45,137 nt of DNA from Cyclobacteriaceae bacterium. GTDB lineage: Bacteria; Bacteroidota; Bacteroidia; Cytophagales; Cyclobacteriaceae. Made by a program: the position numbers and the translations under genes. The notes below the pieces were generated by a model. The model had not been told where the DNA came from. It worked only from the letters and a program-made list of their open reading frames with translations, and made no database searches. Shown here in pieces: positions 1-10,438 of the stretch. Where the stretch lies: NCBI GenBank assembly GCA_028278225.1, contig JANQEU010000004.1, forward strand, positions 1 through 45,137, given 5' to 3'. Positions within the stretch are counted from its first letter, which is position 1, and every line of letters begins with the position of its first letter.

Positions 1-357
1 TGCGGTAATAATAAATGGACCCTTTCTGACAATAACGCCGGGCTCGCTCAATCCTCCGGTTAGTTCGGCAAGGAGCAATGGCCCCAGAACAAGGTCTTCC
101 CCATGGTATGAATAAGTGATAGTACCTCTGTTAGAAATGCTCTTATTTCCTTCAAAGTATTCCATCATAAAGGAATTAGGATCGTAATCTTTATTCCTGA
201 AGTAATCTTCTCCTGTATTTGGATCAATAAATCTCAGGAAAAAATCGGTTGGGCGCTCTGAATCGCCCGGCGCGGAACCCATTCTGTCAATACAGGACTC
301 CAGTGAGATGAAAGCCAACGCCAGAGCAATATGAATTAGATACTTGTGAGCCCTCAT
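1..357 (-). CDS. Lipoprotein of unknown function, 3' part outside window
   Basis: The reading frame starts with ATG at 357 and is open to the window edge, giving the first 119 residues. The N-terminus has two positive residues, a hydrophobic stretch and a lipobox-like SLESC ending at about residue 22, so it is probably an acylated lipoprotein. The start overlaps the stop of the upstream metalloprotease (ATGA, 4 nt), which points to translational coupling and one transcript. The mature part is rich in Asp, Asn and Gly with no motif I recognise. The function is unknown, and the C-terminus cannot be judged. Confidence 0.75.
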   Translation of the reverse strand, partial: MRAHKYLIHIALALAFISLESCIDRMGSAPGDSERPTDFFLRFIDPNTGEDYFRNKDYDPNSFMMEYFEGNKSISNRGTITYSYHGEDLVLGPLLLAELTGGLSEPGVIVRKGPFIITA

Positions 358-2330
358 TTTCTGTAAATTCTTAATATTTCCTTGTTACTTCCGTTATCCA
401 AAAATAAAAAATAAAGTCCGGTTTCATCCGGCAAGCTGACGGTGAATTCGCTCTCATCAATGACCGAAATATCCAGGACGCCATGCATCAGACTGTACAG
501 GACCACCTCAAGTTCCATCTTTGAGGACAACTCGATGTAAGTTTCGCCGTCTGATGGGTTTGGGTAAGCGGAATTCACAAAGGTGATCAGGTTTGGCGGA
601 GTACCTCCAGAGCAGTTCGGATCCGCAGTCAAATTAAGGGTCTCTGTTTGATAGTAGGAGCCCCTGCCCGAACCGCCGCAGTAATACCTGGCGGTAAAAG
701 TTGTGGAACCTGTACCGGCCGCTATCACAGGCAGTGTGGTACCCTGTCCTGAGATCACCTGCCAGGAGGTATTGCTGAAAGAATACGTAGCGTCCAGACT
801 GCTCTCCATGGTATACTGTGATCCCGTGCAGTACTGCAGATACGGGTTGACCAGGTCGAGCACGCCAACATGGAACTGGATATCTGCGGACTTCACATTC
901 TCACCATGCGGGTTGACGCCGATCCAGTAGGTCTCTGATTGCGCAGGGGAGGGAGCCCTGAGCAAAATGGACCGGGCGGTGGCGCCCGTGTAGACCATCC
1001 ATCCTTCTTCCTCCGCTATCGGTGTAAGACCGCTCGTAAGGACGGTCCACCCGGGAGGAATATGCCAGGCAAACAAACTGGCATTCACCGAGGAAGGAAT
1101 GGTCAGGGTGACCGTGTTTCCCGGACAAATGATGTTCGATCCCGTTGGTGAAGTGTAGCTAATCTGGTAGCCACCATTTGTGGTGGCGTAGGAGGGAACG
1201 TAGCTGATCATCCGGCCGATTTGTCCGGGAGTAAAATCATTTCGACAATCACCGGAATAAGCCATGTAGTTGGTGACGGATGGAGTCCAGGACTTGTTCC
1301 AGTTATCTTTGCCTGTCCAATTATAAACGCAAATTGCTCTTTTTAACCTAGTCCCGACACTTAAGTCCGGACTGCCCGGCGTATCGCATAATTCGTCACC
1401 GTTGACATCACACTTTTTCTGACCATATGTACCAATGCAGCCGATACCCTGGGTCTTGGTCCTGCTGACCGATTCCTGGTAACAATTGCCAGAATCGTGA
1501 TTGTCGATTTCCGTAAACAGGAAACCATACAACGGGATCTCCTGCCAGAAATCCCTGCCCCTGTGCGTATGATATAGGCCGAGGCTGTGCCCGAACTCAT
1601 GGGTCAGTACATTCGGCCAACCATCTACACTAAGGATAGATGATCCCGGAAGCGGCGTCCAGGGATAGGTAGCCTTAGAGCCTCCTGTATTGATCACGTG
1701 CACGGAAAAATGACTGCCGGTATGGGCAAGGAACATGGCTCCGATGGTTACGATGTCCGGTCCTGTCGAGCAGCTTACGCAGCTCGAATAACTGATGGAT
1801 TTCAGGTAAAAGCGAATGGATACATAATTCCTTCTGAAATCATCATTTACCGCTCCAATGCGGTCCAGGACCTGTGCTTCGGTCAGAGGAAAGTTTCCAT
1901 TTTGATCGGGGTACAGTATTACCTTGACAGGGATGTGATTCATCGTCGGGTTAGACGCTAAGCTGATGGCAGACCGGGCCAGGGAAAATTCCCCAGTATC
2001 ATCTCCCGGTTCCTGCTGCTGATAGCCATGGCGCTGCTCCTGGTAGATTTTTTGGAACTGCCTTGTGTTTAAGGAATTTTTAAAAGAAATGTTCTCATTG
2101 ATCCGCCTTTTGATCTGACTTCTGGTTAACTCATACGGGAAGTCAAAATCCATCCCACGCGCCCTCTCCATAACAATATCGACGAATGCATCTTCATATT
2201 CCGGGTTTATCCCAAATGGTTCGCAATGAGTGATTTCCACCGATCGGCTTTGGCCTTTCAGGGATGGGGGCCCTGACATAAAGAGAGCCAATAGAATGAT
2301 TGTTTTACATAATCTGAATTTTCCAAGCAT
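354..2330 (-). CDS. Secreted M43 (pappalysin/cytophagalysin-type) zinc metalloprotease with T9SS sorting domain
   Basis: This is a 658-residue protein with a signal peptide (about residues 1-26, cleaved after LKG). The catalytic zinc motif HEFGHSLGLYH lies at residues 244-254 and fits HExxHxxGxxH. Downstream are Cys-rich loops, CDTPGSPD, and NYMAYSGDC with the Met-turn residue typical of M43 peptidases. The middle third resembles Ig-like/PKD-type beta domains. The last ~75 residues begin with SAYPNPSDGETYI and end in ILRIYRK, a type A T9SS C-terminal sorting domain. It should be exported by Sec, translocated by T9SS, and act on extracellular proteins. It is followed with a 4-nt overlap by a lipoprotein gene. 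Confidence 0.93.
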   Translation of the reverse strand: MLGKFRLCKTIILLALFMSGPPSLKGQSRSVEITHCEPFGINPEYEDAFVDIVMERARGMDFDFPYELTRSQIKRRINENISFKNSLNTRQFQKIYQEQRHGYQQQEPGDDTGEFSLARSAISLASNPTMNHIPVKVILYPDQNGNFPLTEAQVLDRIGAVNDDFRRNYVSIRFYLKSISYSSCVSCSTGPDIVTIGAMFLAHTGSHFSVHVINTGGSKATYPWTPLPGSSILSVDGWPNVLTHEFGHSLGLYHTHRGRDFWQEIPLYGFLFTEIDNHDSGNCYQESVSRTKTQGIGCIGTYGQKKCDVNGDELCDTPGSPDLSVGTRLKRAICVYNWTGKDNWNKSWTPSVTNYMAYSGDCRNDFTPGQIGRMISYVPSYATTNGGYQISYTSPTGSNIICPGNTVTLTIPSSVNASLFAWHIPPGWTVLTSGLTPIAEEEGWMVYTGATARSILLRAPSPAQSETYWIGVNPHGENVKSADIQFHVGVLDLVNPYLQYCTGSQYTMESSLDATYSFSNTSWQVISGQGTTLPVIAAGTGSTTFTARYYCGGSGRGSYYQTETLNLTADPNCSGGTPPNLITFVNSAYPNPSDGETYIELSSKMELEVVLYSLMHGVLDISVIDESEFTVSLPDETGLYFLFLDNGSNKEILRIYRK

Positions 2331-2976
2331 AGTATCTCCGGTTTATTAAATGGGAATGAAGCAATCCTTCCCAACACCTAATTCCAGTAAAAGTCGTAGG
2401 AAACCCGGAGGCTTGAATAGAAGTGTCCTAGTCCTTAATGATGTGTAAATATATAACGCCTTACGTTAATAGCCACGCCTTTCTTTAGAAAATTTCATAC
2501 AGGATCCATTTTCTTTATTTCCGGGGCTGTTTCAGAATTTGCTATCCCAACAAAACGTTGCTTTCAATACCTGATCCGGAACATATATGCACCGATCCAT
2601 ACAAGTAAAACCGGATCCGGCTTTTCCTTTTTCAACGTGGTGAAAACTTCTCTATCACCTCCAGAGTCCCGCTCATTCCATGCTTCTGCCCCCTCATACG
2701 GCATTTGTTTTTTAATGCCTGCAATCTGTCTCTCTTTACAGATGCCTTAGTCCGCCGTGACGGAAGGCAACTCGTTAGATCCTGAAATGCTATGGAAAAG
2801 ATACTCGGGGACATGTCACCTGTGATGTCCGTCAATGGTATTACCATTACTATCTTTACCGCCCCGGCGGGTTGTCAGTTCACCCCACTTGCAACTGATC
2901 AAAGCATAATACAGGATTTTCCTAAAAGTGATCACAGGTTAATCAAAACAGTAGATAACAGGAGCTTGTTTCAGGC
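2331..2976. other. 646-bp divergent intergenic region
   Basis: This region separates the metalloprotease (minus) from the chemoreceptor (plus) and must hold both promoters. Short open frames occur (for example 2792-2980) but show no coding character. The clear structures are two palindromes at 2809-2848, listed separately. No tRNA or small RNA was recognised, and I could not place a convincing -33/-7 pair. Confidence 0.5.
2809..2848. promoter_or_regulatory. Two adjacent palindromes, possible operator
   Basis: GGACAT (2809-2814) and CAC (2817-2819) pair with GTGATGTCC at 2822-2830 with a 2-nt bulge. Four bases on, 2834-2848 is a perfect odd palindrome, AATGGTA-T-TACCATT. They lie about 130-170 bp before the chemoreceptor start. 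Regulator binding is an inference; they could equally form RNA hairpins in a long leader. Confidence 0.3.
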
Positions 2977-5900
2977 ATGATACCATATCCAAATTACAGA
3001 AAGTATTTCCTTGTATTCTTTTTTCAATTAGCTGCATTATGGGGTCTTCCCCAGGGCGTTATGATGGAGTTTGACCACCTCACTACAGACGATGGCCTGT
3101 CCACAGGCACGGTCAACTGTGTCTTTCGGGACAGCCGGGGATTTGTGTGGTTTGGCACGATCGACGGGCTCAACCGGTATGACGGCTACAGTGTTAATGT
3201 ATTTAAAAATGATCCCCAGAACGAGTTTTCAATCAGTGGAAACAGGATAACTTCCATAGCCGAGGACCAGTCCGGAAAATTGTGGATCGGCACACTCAAT
3301 AGCGGGATCAGCGTCTTTGACTGGGAAAGCGGGCGGTTCAAAAGGTACAATCACAACCCTGATGACAAAAATTCATTGTCGAGTAACAATATCAGGGACA
3401 TTCATATTGATGATGAAGGAACCCTGCTCGTGGGCACGATAGGCGGGGGGATCAGCAGATATGACGCCGGTCAGGACAATTTCGTTGTTTACAGAAATAT
3501 ACCGGGAAATACGTCCACCATCAGCAGTAATGATGTTTTCAGCATTATTGAGGACTCGCCGGGTCAGTTCTGGATTGGGACAAACACCGGCGGGATCGAT
3601 TTGTTCGATCTGCGAAACGGAAAGTTCCGGACATTCACATATGATGAGAATTTCAGCTCCAATGCCAACCGTAAACCCCTGTTCAAAGACAGGAACGGTA
3701 ACGTTTGGATAGGCACGGACGGTTGGGGATTATACAGGTTTGACCGAAGGAGACAAAGTTTTGAGAGATACACTTACGACCCCTCAGCCGGATCAGGTTT
3801 AAGTTCCAATATTGTTACCGCATTTTTCGGGAAAGACGATAAGATCTGGATCGGAACGGATGGAGGAGGCATAAACATACTGGATCCCGCTGATAATTCT
3901 TTTGAATTCATCAAAAGCGACCTCTTCGTTGACAACAGCCTCAGCAGCAATGCGATTTATGAAATCTACAGTGACGACTCGGGGATCATCTGGATAGCAA
4001 CGTTCAGGGGCGGAGTAAACGTTTACAGCCCGTTCAAATCAAAATTCAGAAAATATAGTCAAATACCGGGACGGGAAAACAGCCTGAGCTTCAGCTCGGT
4101 CATAGCCATACACGAAGGAAGTAACGGGGAAATATGGATCGGAACAGATGGGGGAGGACTGGATCTTTTCGACCCGGAGAAGAACGAATTCCGGCACTTC
4201 AGGTATTCTGCTTTTGATGAGAACAGCATCAGCAGTGATGTAATTAAAGCCATATATGAAGATAATTCCGGTTTGCTGTGGTTGGGCACTTATGCCGCCG
4301 GACTGACCATCTTCGACCGGGAAAACAATACTTTCACAAGACTGAATCATGACCCGTCTGATCCAACCAGCCTGGGGGATGATAATATCTGGTGCTTCCT
4401 TGAAGACAGTGAAAACAATTTTTGGGTAGGAGTACTGGGCCGCGGCCTGGATCTGTATGACCGGCAAACCGGGACATTCACCCATCATCAGCATGATCCG
4501 AATGACGCCGGGAGTATTAGCAGCAACCTCATTAAGGTCCTTCTTGAAGACAACAGGAATCGATTTTGGGTGGGTACGGAAGACGGAGGAATAAATTTAT
4601 TCAACAGGCGCAATAAAACTTTTAAGAGATATCAGTATGATCAGGAAGATACACTGGGCTTACCAGGCAATGATATCAGGGCCATCCACCTGGATAATGA
4701 GGGCAGCCTTTGGGTGGGTACGGATAATGGATTATGTGTCTATGATGAAGATGCCGACAAATTCCTGAAACATGATATCAACAGAAATTTACCGAACCTG
4801 GTGATCAATGGTATTCTGGAAGATGACCGGAAAAACCTTTGGATAAGCACAAACAAAGGACTATCAAAGGTGGATCCGGTGAGCCTGGAGACAAGGAATT
4901 ACAGTAAAGCGGACGGTCTGCAGGGCAATGAATTCAACTATACGTCGTCTGTAAAATCCAAAAAAACAGGCAATATGTTTTTTGGCGGATTAAATGGTTT
5001 TAATATGTTCAATCCGGGGGATATCGTCGATAATCCGTATGAACCGACAGTAGCCGTGACGTCTTTCAAGCTTTTTGAGCAAAATATCAGGAAAGGAGAC
5101 CTGGTTAACGAACGAGTAATTCTTGATAAATCATTGGTAAATACTGATCGCATCGTGCTTACACACAAGGAAAATGTGTTTTCATTTGAATTTGCCGCAC
5201 TGGATTTTACGTCCCCTGAACAGAACAAATATGCCTATCGTCTTGACGGATTTGATAATGGATGGATCTACACGGATGCTTCCAAGAGGACTGCCACCTA
5301 CATGAATCTTGATCCCGGTGATTACGCATTTCATGTGAAAGGATCCAATGGAGATGGTGTCTGGTCCGGAAATGAACGGAATATACAGATTGTGATTTTA
5401 CCTCCATGGTGGGCCAGATGGTGGTTCAGAGGATTATTTGCATTTATGGTAATTGCCGCAGCAGTTACCGCTTATAAGATGAGAACTGCACAGCTTAAAG
5501 CAAGCCAGCATAAACTTGAAATGAAAGTACAGGAGGCCACTGCGGAGGTCCAGATGCAGAATGATGAACTGCAGGAGCAACGAAGGAATCTTGAATCTGC
5601 GATAGAGGAAACCAATTATGTCATTCAGGAGGCCGTCGAGTCCGGGAAATTCAGTGCGAGGATAGGCATAGATTCCTGGGTGGGCGAATGGAAAGCCCTC
5701 GGACAATCCATCAATCAGCTTTTCGATACGGTGATTGCACCGTTCAACACTATCAATGGGATCGTAAATATGATGGCGGAGGGAGATCTGACAAACAGGT
5801 ATAACGAGGAAGCAAAAGGAGATGTCCTGACACTTAAGAAAAATATCAATCAGGCCCTGGATAACTTATCAGGGCTTCTGAGTCAGATCAATGACCAGGT

Positions 5901-6810
5901 AGAGGTAATAGGAGAATCGTCGCAGGAAATGTTTACTACCAGCCAGGAAATGAATGTCAGCTCGGGTGAAATTGCCTCTGCCATTTCCGAAATGAGCCAG
6001 GGTGCCCAAAACCAGGTAAGCAAGGTAGATGAATCGTCTGCACTGGTCGAAGGTATTCTCAGGTTTTCAAACGAGATGGGTGAGCAGGCGGATTCGATCA
6101 ACCAGGCAGCTTCCCAGGGTGTGGGACATAGTGAAGATGGCAAGAATCTTATTCATAAGATGGATAGCAGTATGAAAGGTATTCTCCTGATTTCCAACAA
6201 GACCAACGAATCCATATCATCCCTGACAAAGCGATCTGAGGAAATATCCAGGGTACTCAGTATCATAAAGGAGATAGCCTCTCAAACGAACTTACTGGCG
6301 CTGAATGCTGCCATAGAAGCAGCGCAGGCAGGGGACTCGGGCAGGGGATTTGCGGTGGTGGCCGAAGAGATCCGCAAACTGGCCGAAGATTCAAAGAATT
6401 CGACCAAGGAAATAGAGGCACTGGTTGAATATGTACAAGCCGATACCAGGTCCACGGCCAACCTGATCACCGAGATGAACGCAAGTATAAAAGGGGGAGA
6501 AGAGGCATCCGGTCGCGCTTCCGAGGCATTTGAGAAAATTGCAGCGTCATATGCTCAGACCCTCCAACTGTCCGAACAAATTGTGAAGGCCACCAAACAA
6601 CAGACCAAGGACATTGGCAATATCGTCGGTATCACGGAGAGTGTGGTGGTGATTGCGGAGGAGACAGCCGCAGGGACCGAGGAAATAGCAAGTTCTGCGT
6701 CCGAACTTTCGGCAGGGATGGAGAACTATGCCAACCGCACCAGGCGTGTTTCGGAAATCGTGAGTGAATTGAAGGAAAAAGTTGGAAAATTTACGCTCAA
6801 CCTGAAATGA
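2977..6810 (+). CDS. Chimeric chemoreceptor: Reg_prop double propeller, Y_Y_Y, TM, tandem HAMP, MCP signalling domain
   Basis: The 1277-residue protein has a signal peptide (about 1-28). Residues ~30-705 hold about 13-14 Reg_prop repeats of the form SLSSN.I..I..D..G..WIGT.GGL, enough for two seven-bladed propellers. A Y_Y_Y domain spans about 745-808, and one TM helix about 811-834 after PPWW. A coiled coil (~837-885) is followed by two HAMP-like segments (GKFSARI and EGDLTNRY). The MCP domain has the hairpin tip [17 protein letters not shown] (about 1103-1119) and [15 protein letters not shown]. The propeller/Y_Y_Y sensor normally drives histidine kinases of hybrid two-component systems; here it would feed CheA/CheW. 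It stands alone, with no che genes nearby. The ligand is unknown, probably a glycan or small molecule. Confidence 0.93.
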   Translation: MIPYPNYRKYFLVFFFQLAALWGLPQGVMMEFDHLTTDDGLSTGTVNCVFRDSRGFVWFGTIDGLNRYDGYSVNVFKNDPQNEFSISGNRITSIAEDQSGKLWIGTLNSGISVFDWESGRFKRYNHNPDDKNSLSSNNIRDIHIDDEGTLLVGTIGGGISRYDAGQDNFVVYRNIPGNTSTISSNDVFSIIEDSPGQFWIGTNTGGIDLFDLRNGKFRTFTYDENFSSNANRKPLFKDRNGNVWIGTDGWGLYRFDRRRQSFERYTYDPSAGSGLSSNIVTAFFGKDDKIWIGTDGGGINILDPADNSFEFIKSDLFVDNSLSSNAIYEIYSDDSGIIWIATFRGGVNVYSPFKSKFRKYSQIPGRENSLSFSSVIAIHEGSNGEIWIGTDGGGLDLFDPEKNEFRHFRYSAFDENSISSDVIKAIYEDNSGLLWLGTYAAGLTIFDRENNTFTRLNHDPSDPTSLGDDNIWCFLEDSENNFWVGVLGRGLDLYDRQTGTFTHHQHDPNDAGSISSNLIKVLLEDNRNRFWVGTEDGGINLFNRRNKTFKRYQYDQEDTLGLPGNDIRAIHLDNEGSLWVGTDNGLCVYDEDADKFLKHDINRNLPNLVINGILEDDRKNLWISTNKGLSKVDPVSLETRNYSKADGLQGNEFNYTSSVKSKKTGNMFFGGLNGFNMFNPGDIVDNPYEPTVAVTSFKLFEQNIRKGDLVNERVILDKSLVNTDRIVLTHKENVFSFEFAALDFTSPEQNKYAYRLDGFDNGWIYTDASKRTATYMNLDPGDYAFHVKGSNGDGVWSGNERNIQIVILPPWWARWWFRGLFAFMVIAAAVTAYKMRTAQLKASQHKLEMKVQEATAEVQMQNDELQEQRRNLESAIEETNYVIQEAVESGKFSARIGIDSWVGEWKALGQSINQLFDTVIAPFNTINGIVNMMAEGDLTNRYNEEAKGDVLTLKKNINQALDNLSGLLSQINDQVEVIGESSQEMFTTSQEMNVSSGEIASAISEMSQGAQNQVSKVDESSALVEGILRFSNEMGEQADSINQAASQGVGHSEDGKNLIHKMDSSMKGILLISNKTNESISSLTKRSEEISRVLSIIKEIASQTNLLALNAAIEAAQAGDSGRGFAVVAEEIRKLAEDSKNSTKEIEALVEYVQADTRSTANLITEMNASIKGGEEASGRASEAFEKIAASYAQTLQLSEQIVKATKQQTKDIGNIVGITESVVVIAEETAAGTEEIASSASELSAGMENYANRTRRVSEIVSELKEKVGKFTLNLK

Positions 6811-6832
6811 ACCGGGTATAGGATACTTTATC

Positions 6833-6840
6833 TAACTTTG
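6833..6840 (+). promoter_or_regulatory. Candidate Bacteroidota -7 element upstream of mnmA
   Basis: TAACTTTG matches TAnnTTTG exactly and lies in the 217-bp gap before mnmA. No good -33 TTG lies at the expected distance, and the leader would be long (about 180 nt). Confidence 0.25.
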
Positions 6841-7027
6841 CAGGACAGATTGTATCAACAGTCTTGCGAGGCTGGTCCGTGTGTTCAGGTTCTCCCAACC
6901 CGGTTCCGTAAGATAAAGTCACATTTTGAATGCGTCAATGTGTCTTTTCAGCCTAAGCATCACTTATAGTACAATCTTATTTTATGTAACAAGGCGTAAA
7001 CCGTGGCTGTGAACCCGGCAATAAGCA

Positions 7028-8146
7028 ATGAGTAAAAAAGGAAGGATACTGGTAGCAATGAGCGGTGGTATTGACAGCTCCTTGGCGGCCGTGATGCTAC
7101 ATGAAGAAGGATACGAGGTAATAGGAATGACCATGAAGACATGGGACTACAATACCTCGGGCGGGAGTAAAAAAGAGACCGGCTGCTGTAGCCTGGACTC
7201 CATCAATGATGCACGTAATATTGCCGTCAATCTGGGTTTTCCCCATTACATCATTGACATCAGGGATGAATTCGGTGACTATGTCATAGATCATTTCACG
7301 AATGAGTATTTAAGTGGTCGCACTCCCAATCCATGTGTGCTGTGCAATACACATATCAAGTGGGATGCACTGTTACGACGGGCAGATCAATTGGGATGTG
7401 AATACCTGGCTACGGGTCACTATGCCAACATAAGGTGTGAAAATGATCGGTATGTGGTATCAAAAGGAAAGGATGATTATAAAGATCAGTCATACGCATT
7501 ATGGGGCATATCCCAGGAAAGCCTGAGCCGGACAACCTTTCCGCTGGGAAACCTTCACAAATCTGAAATTAAGGAAATGGCGATGGAAAGGGGATTTAAT
7601 GACCTGGTAACAAAATCCGAATCCTATGAAATCTGCTTCGTCCCCGACAATGATTACAGGGGATTTCTGCGTCGCAGGGTCGAGAACCTGGACCAAAAGG
7701 TCAACGGAGGAGAGTTTGTGTTGGAGAACGGCACGGTCGTAGGGACTCATGAAGGTTATCCTTTTTATACCGTTGGGCAGCGAAAGGGGCTTGGAGTTGC
7801 TTTAGGCTATCCTGTATATGTGACTGAAATACAGAAAGATAAGAACAGGGTCGTACTTGGCACTTTCGATGAGCTTTCAAGGGACGGGATGTATGTGAAA
7901 AACCTGAACCTTCAGAAATATGAGTTTCTGAAGGAACGAAAGGACACGATTACCAAGGTCCGGTACAATGATGGCGGTACACCAGCCGTTATTGAACAGG
8001 CTGGCGATACCATGAAGGTTTTCTTCGGAAAAGGCGTTTCGGCCATAGCACCGGGGCAGGCAGCGGTATTTTATGAGGAAAATGACGTAATAGGCGGAGG
8101 GTGGATACATTCAAGTTTCAGACAATCCAATGAGAAACTGGCTTAA
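7028..8146 (+). CDS. mnmA: tRNA-specific 2-thiouridylase MnmA
   Basis: MnmA transfers sulfur to U34 of tRNA-Lys, -Glu and -Gln to form s2U in the cytoplasm, with ATP activation. The 372-residue length is normal for the family. The PP-loop ATP motif SGGIDSS is at residues 12-18. The catalytic pair is visible as C103 in TPNPCVLCN and C203 in YEICFVPD. The central GHYA and GQRKGLG motifs, and the C-terminal beta-barrel tRNA-binding part, are present. It leads a run of closely spaced genes; its 3' end overlaps the next gene by 17 nt in another frame. Confidence 0.97.
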   Translation: MSKKGRILVAMSGGIDSSLAAVMLHEEGYEVIGMTMKTWDYNTSGGSKKETGCCSLDSINDARNIAVNLGFPHYIIDIRDEFGDYVIDHFTNEYLSGRTPNPCVLCNTHIKWDALLRRADQLGCEYLATGHYANIRCENDRYVVSKGKDDYKDQSYALWGISQESLSRTTFPLGNLHKSEIKEMAMERGFNDLVTKSESYEICFVPDNDYRGFLRRRVENLDQKVNGGEFVLENGTVVGTHEGYPFYTVGQRKGLGVALGYPVYVTEIQKDKNRVVLGTFDELSRDGMYVKNLNLQKYEFLKERKDTITKVRYNDGGTPAVIEQAGDTMKVFFGKGVSAIAPGQAAVFYEENDVIGGGWIHSSFRQSNEKLA

Positions 8147-8819
8147 AGTCGCTATTATATTGCTATTGATCAGTTCCTGCGGGGAGAACATTGATCCGGT
8201 ATCCCCGGCAAATGACGCGGCGTATTATCCCACGGAAATTGGTCTCTACCGGACCTACCTCGTAAGTGAAATCGATTATCAGATCAGCGGATTCGATACG
8301 GCAAACTACTACCTGAGAGAAACACTGGTAGACAGTTTTAGTACCGGGGGTCAGCTGACCTACCTGTTACAGCGGGAAATAGCTGTCGACAGCACCTTTG
8401 ACTGGGAGGCGGACTCCTTATGGCTGCTGCGGATTGAAGTAGGCCGGATCATATTGGTTCAGAACAATATACCGGCCGTATTGCTTTCCCTTCCCGTAAA
8501 AGAGGACAGCAGATGGGACCGCAATGCTTTTAACACCAGGCCCGCAAATGACCAGTATTATGCCCAGGCAAGTCCGGAGGAATTGCTCACAGATGGATCC
8601 ATAGTCAGTGGTACCGAGCTAATAAAAGTGATCATTAGCGATATTCCCCAAAATATTGTCAATCAAAATGAACAATGGGAGGTTTATGGAAAAGAGATCG
8701 GACTTATTGAGAAGAAATCTATAATATTAGACTTCTGTACTGTTGACTGTGATAGTTCCGGACAGATTGAGTCCGGAAGATTCCTTTCACAACACTTGAT
8801 AGACTATGGCAGGAATTAG
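8130..8819 (+). CDS. Exported lipoprotein of unknown function
   Basis: The 229-residue protein begins MRNWLKVAIILLLISSCGEN, a short signal with lipobox ISSC. The rest looks like one soluble beta-rich domain, with paired acidic/Tyr-rich strands and a late Cys pair (FCTVDC). I recognise no named family. It overlaps mnmA by 17 nt and the next protease gene by 14 nt, so it is probably translated from the same transcript. A periplasmic or outer-membrane inner-leaflet location is inferred from the lipobox. Confidence 0.8.
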   Translation: MRNWLKVAIILLLISSCGENIDPVSPANDAAYYPTEIGLYRTYLVSEIDYQISGFDTANYYLRETLVDSFSTGGQLTYLLQREIAVDSTFDWEADSLWLLRIEVGRIILVQNNIPAVLLSLPVKEDSRWDRNAFNTRPANDQYYAQASPEELLTDGSIVSGTELIKVIISDIPQNIVNQNEQWEVYGKEIGLIEKKSIILDFCTVDCDSSGQIESGRFLSQHLIDYGRN

Positions 8820-10437
8820 AAAGGCATTTGGGATTTTACTTGCGGGATTTTGCCTGCTGGCAGAAATAAATGCACAACAGAACCGGTATATGGTGTTTTT
8901 CTCGGACAAGGACGATTCCGGATTCAGCATCAATGAACCCGGGGAATTTTTAAGTGAACGTGCCATAAACCGCCGGTCGAACCAAAACATTCCGATCACA
9001 GAGCAGGATTTTCCCGTCAAAAGCGCCTATGTAAATGAAATCCGAAATGCAGGTGCTGATGTTTATTACACCTCCAGATGGTTTAATGCGGCCCTGGTCC
9101 AGATGGATCAGTCGCTTCTGAGTACTATTGGAAACATATCCTTCGTCGACAGTATTCACTACATTGGAAAGGGACCGAAACTAAGCCGGTCAAAAGTCGA
9201 CATTCAAATTCCGGATACTTTCCTGGAGCCGCCGGCCACTGATCTGGATACAAAATTTCAACTGGGCATGATCAATGCGGATGATATGCATGGATCGGGC
9301 TACAAGGGTGAAGGGATCAGGATCGCCGTGTTGGATGATGGCTTCCAGGGCGTAAATGAAAATAAACCTTTCGAGCACCTTCATACAGACAACAGGATCA
9401 TCGTTGAGCGGGACATGGTCTTCAATTCGGGCAATCCTTATCAGTATGATGATCATGGTACCAGGGTTTTGTCAACAATTGCCGGAAACCATGGAGATTT
9501 TGTGGGTTCGGCTTACATGAGTGAGTTTCTGCTTTATGTGACTGAAGATATTCAAAGTGAATCTCCGGTCGAAGAGTACAACTGGACCATTGCCGCAGAG
9601 CACGCAGACTCCGCAGGAGCAGACATCATTCATACTTCAGTGGGCTACAGCACATTCAATGATGGATTTGAAGACTATACCTATGAGGACCTTGACGGAA
9701 AGACCGCTATTATTACCAGGGCGGCAGAGATCGCATTTTCCAAGGGAATGTTTGTGGTTACCAGCGCCGGCAATGAAGGAGGTAACAGCTGGCAATATAT
9801 TACAGCTCCGGCGGATGCGGAAAATGTACTCGCCGTAGGAAGTGTAACCTCAGAATACGGTAAGTCCGGTTTCAGCTCCGTGGGACCTACGGCTGATGGT
9901 CGTATTAAGCCTGATGTTGTGGCTTTGGGCAGCTCAACCATAGTGGCGAGGGGTAATGGCAACATCGTCACGTTCAATGGAACCAGTTTCTCGGCCCCGA
10001 TCGTATCCGGACTGGCGGCAGGCATATGGCAGGCCAATCCCTCATGGATGAACTACGAACTGCTGGCGGCCATCAGAGGAACGGCCAGTCGTGCACTGGA
10101 CCCTGACACACTTTTTGGTTATGGCATTCCGAACTTCAATGAAGCCGTGATCGGCAGGATACTGTCCATCTCCGATATAGTTGCTGATAAAATTAGTGTT
10201 TACCCTAATCCTTTCCGTGATAACACTGTATTCATCAAAATCACAGGTAATAAAGACATTCTGCCCATGACGGTTATCGTCTACGATACCAAAGGGGCCA
10301 TCTTACTGGACATGGAGGTCCCGGAAAATTCGGGAGATGTTGTAGAACTTGACATACAATCCGATGCAAAGGGAATTTATTTCCTAAAATTGCACTCAAA
10401 AAAGTTTGTCAAACAAATCAAACTATTGAAGTACTAG
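8806..10437 (+). CDS. Secreted S8 (subtilisin-like) serine protease with T9SS sorting domain
   Basis: The 543-residue protein has a signal peptide (to about ANA/INA-Q, residue ~24) and a propeptide of ~130 residues. The catalytic triad is readable: D177 in IAVLDDGFQG, H217 in DDHGTRVLSTIAGN, and S394 in NGTSFSAP; the oxyanion Asn lies in TSAGNEGG. The C-terminal ~80 residues start with VYPNPFRDNTVF and end KQIKLLKY, a type A T9SS sorting domain. It should be an extracellular or cell-surface protease. It overlaps the upstream lipoprotein gene by 14 nt and ends one base before rpe, so a housekeeping gene run carries a secreted protease. Confidence 0.95.
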   Translation: MAGIRKAFGILLAGFCLLAEINAQQNRYMVFFSDKDDSGFSINEPGEFLSERAINRRSNQNIPITEQDFPVKSAYVNEIRNAGADVYYTSRWFNAALVQMDQSLLSTIGNISFVDSIHYIGKGPKLSRSKVDIQIPDTFLEPPATDLDTKFQLGMINADDMHGSGYKGEGIRIAVLDDGFQGVNENKPFEHLHTDNRIIVERDMVFNSGNPYQYDDHGTRVLSTIAGNHGDFVGSAYMSEFLLYVTEDIQSESPVEEYNWTIAAEHADSAGADIIHTSVGYSTFNDGFEDYTYEDLDGKTAIITRAAEIAFSKGMFVVTSAGNEGGNSWQYITAPADAENVLAVGSVTSEYGKSGFSSVGPTADGRIKPDVVALGSSTIVARGNGNIVTFNGTSFSAPIVSGLAAGIWQANPSWMNYELLAAIRGTASRALDPDTLFGYGIPNFNEAVIGRILSISDIVADKISVYPNPFRDNTVFIKITGNKDILPMTVIVYDTKGAILLDMEVPENSGDVVELDIQSDAKGIYFLKLHSKKFVKQIKLLKY

Positions 10438-10438
10438 T

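Noticed and set aside
2792-2980. Short plus-strand open frame before the chemoreceptor
   Set aside because: It overlaps the palindromes and has no signal or domain, and its 3' end overlaps the chemoreceptor start; more likely leader sequence.
4039-4494. Open frame antisense to the chemoreceptor (151 codons)
   Set aside because: It lies wholly inside a propeller-coding region with clear repeats; its composition is a mirror of the real gene.
6811-7027. Possible tRNA in the gap before mnmA
   Set aside because: No cloverleaf or conserved T-arm (GGTTCGAATCC-like) could be built; GGTTC occurs only by chance.
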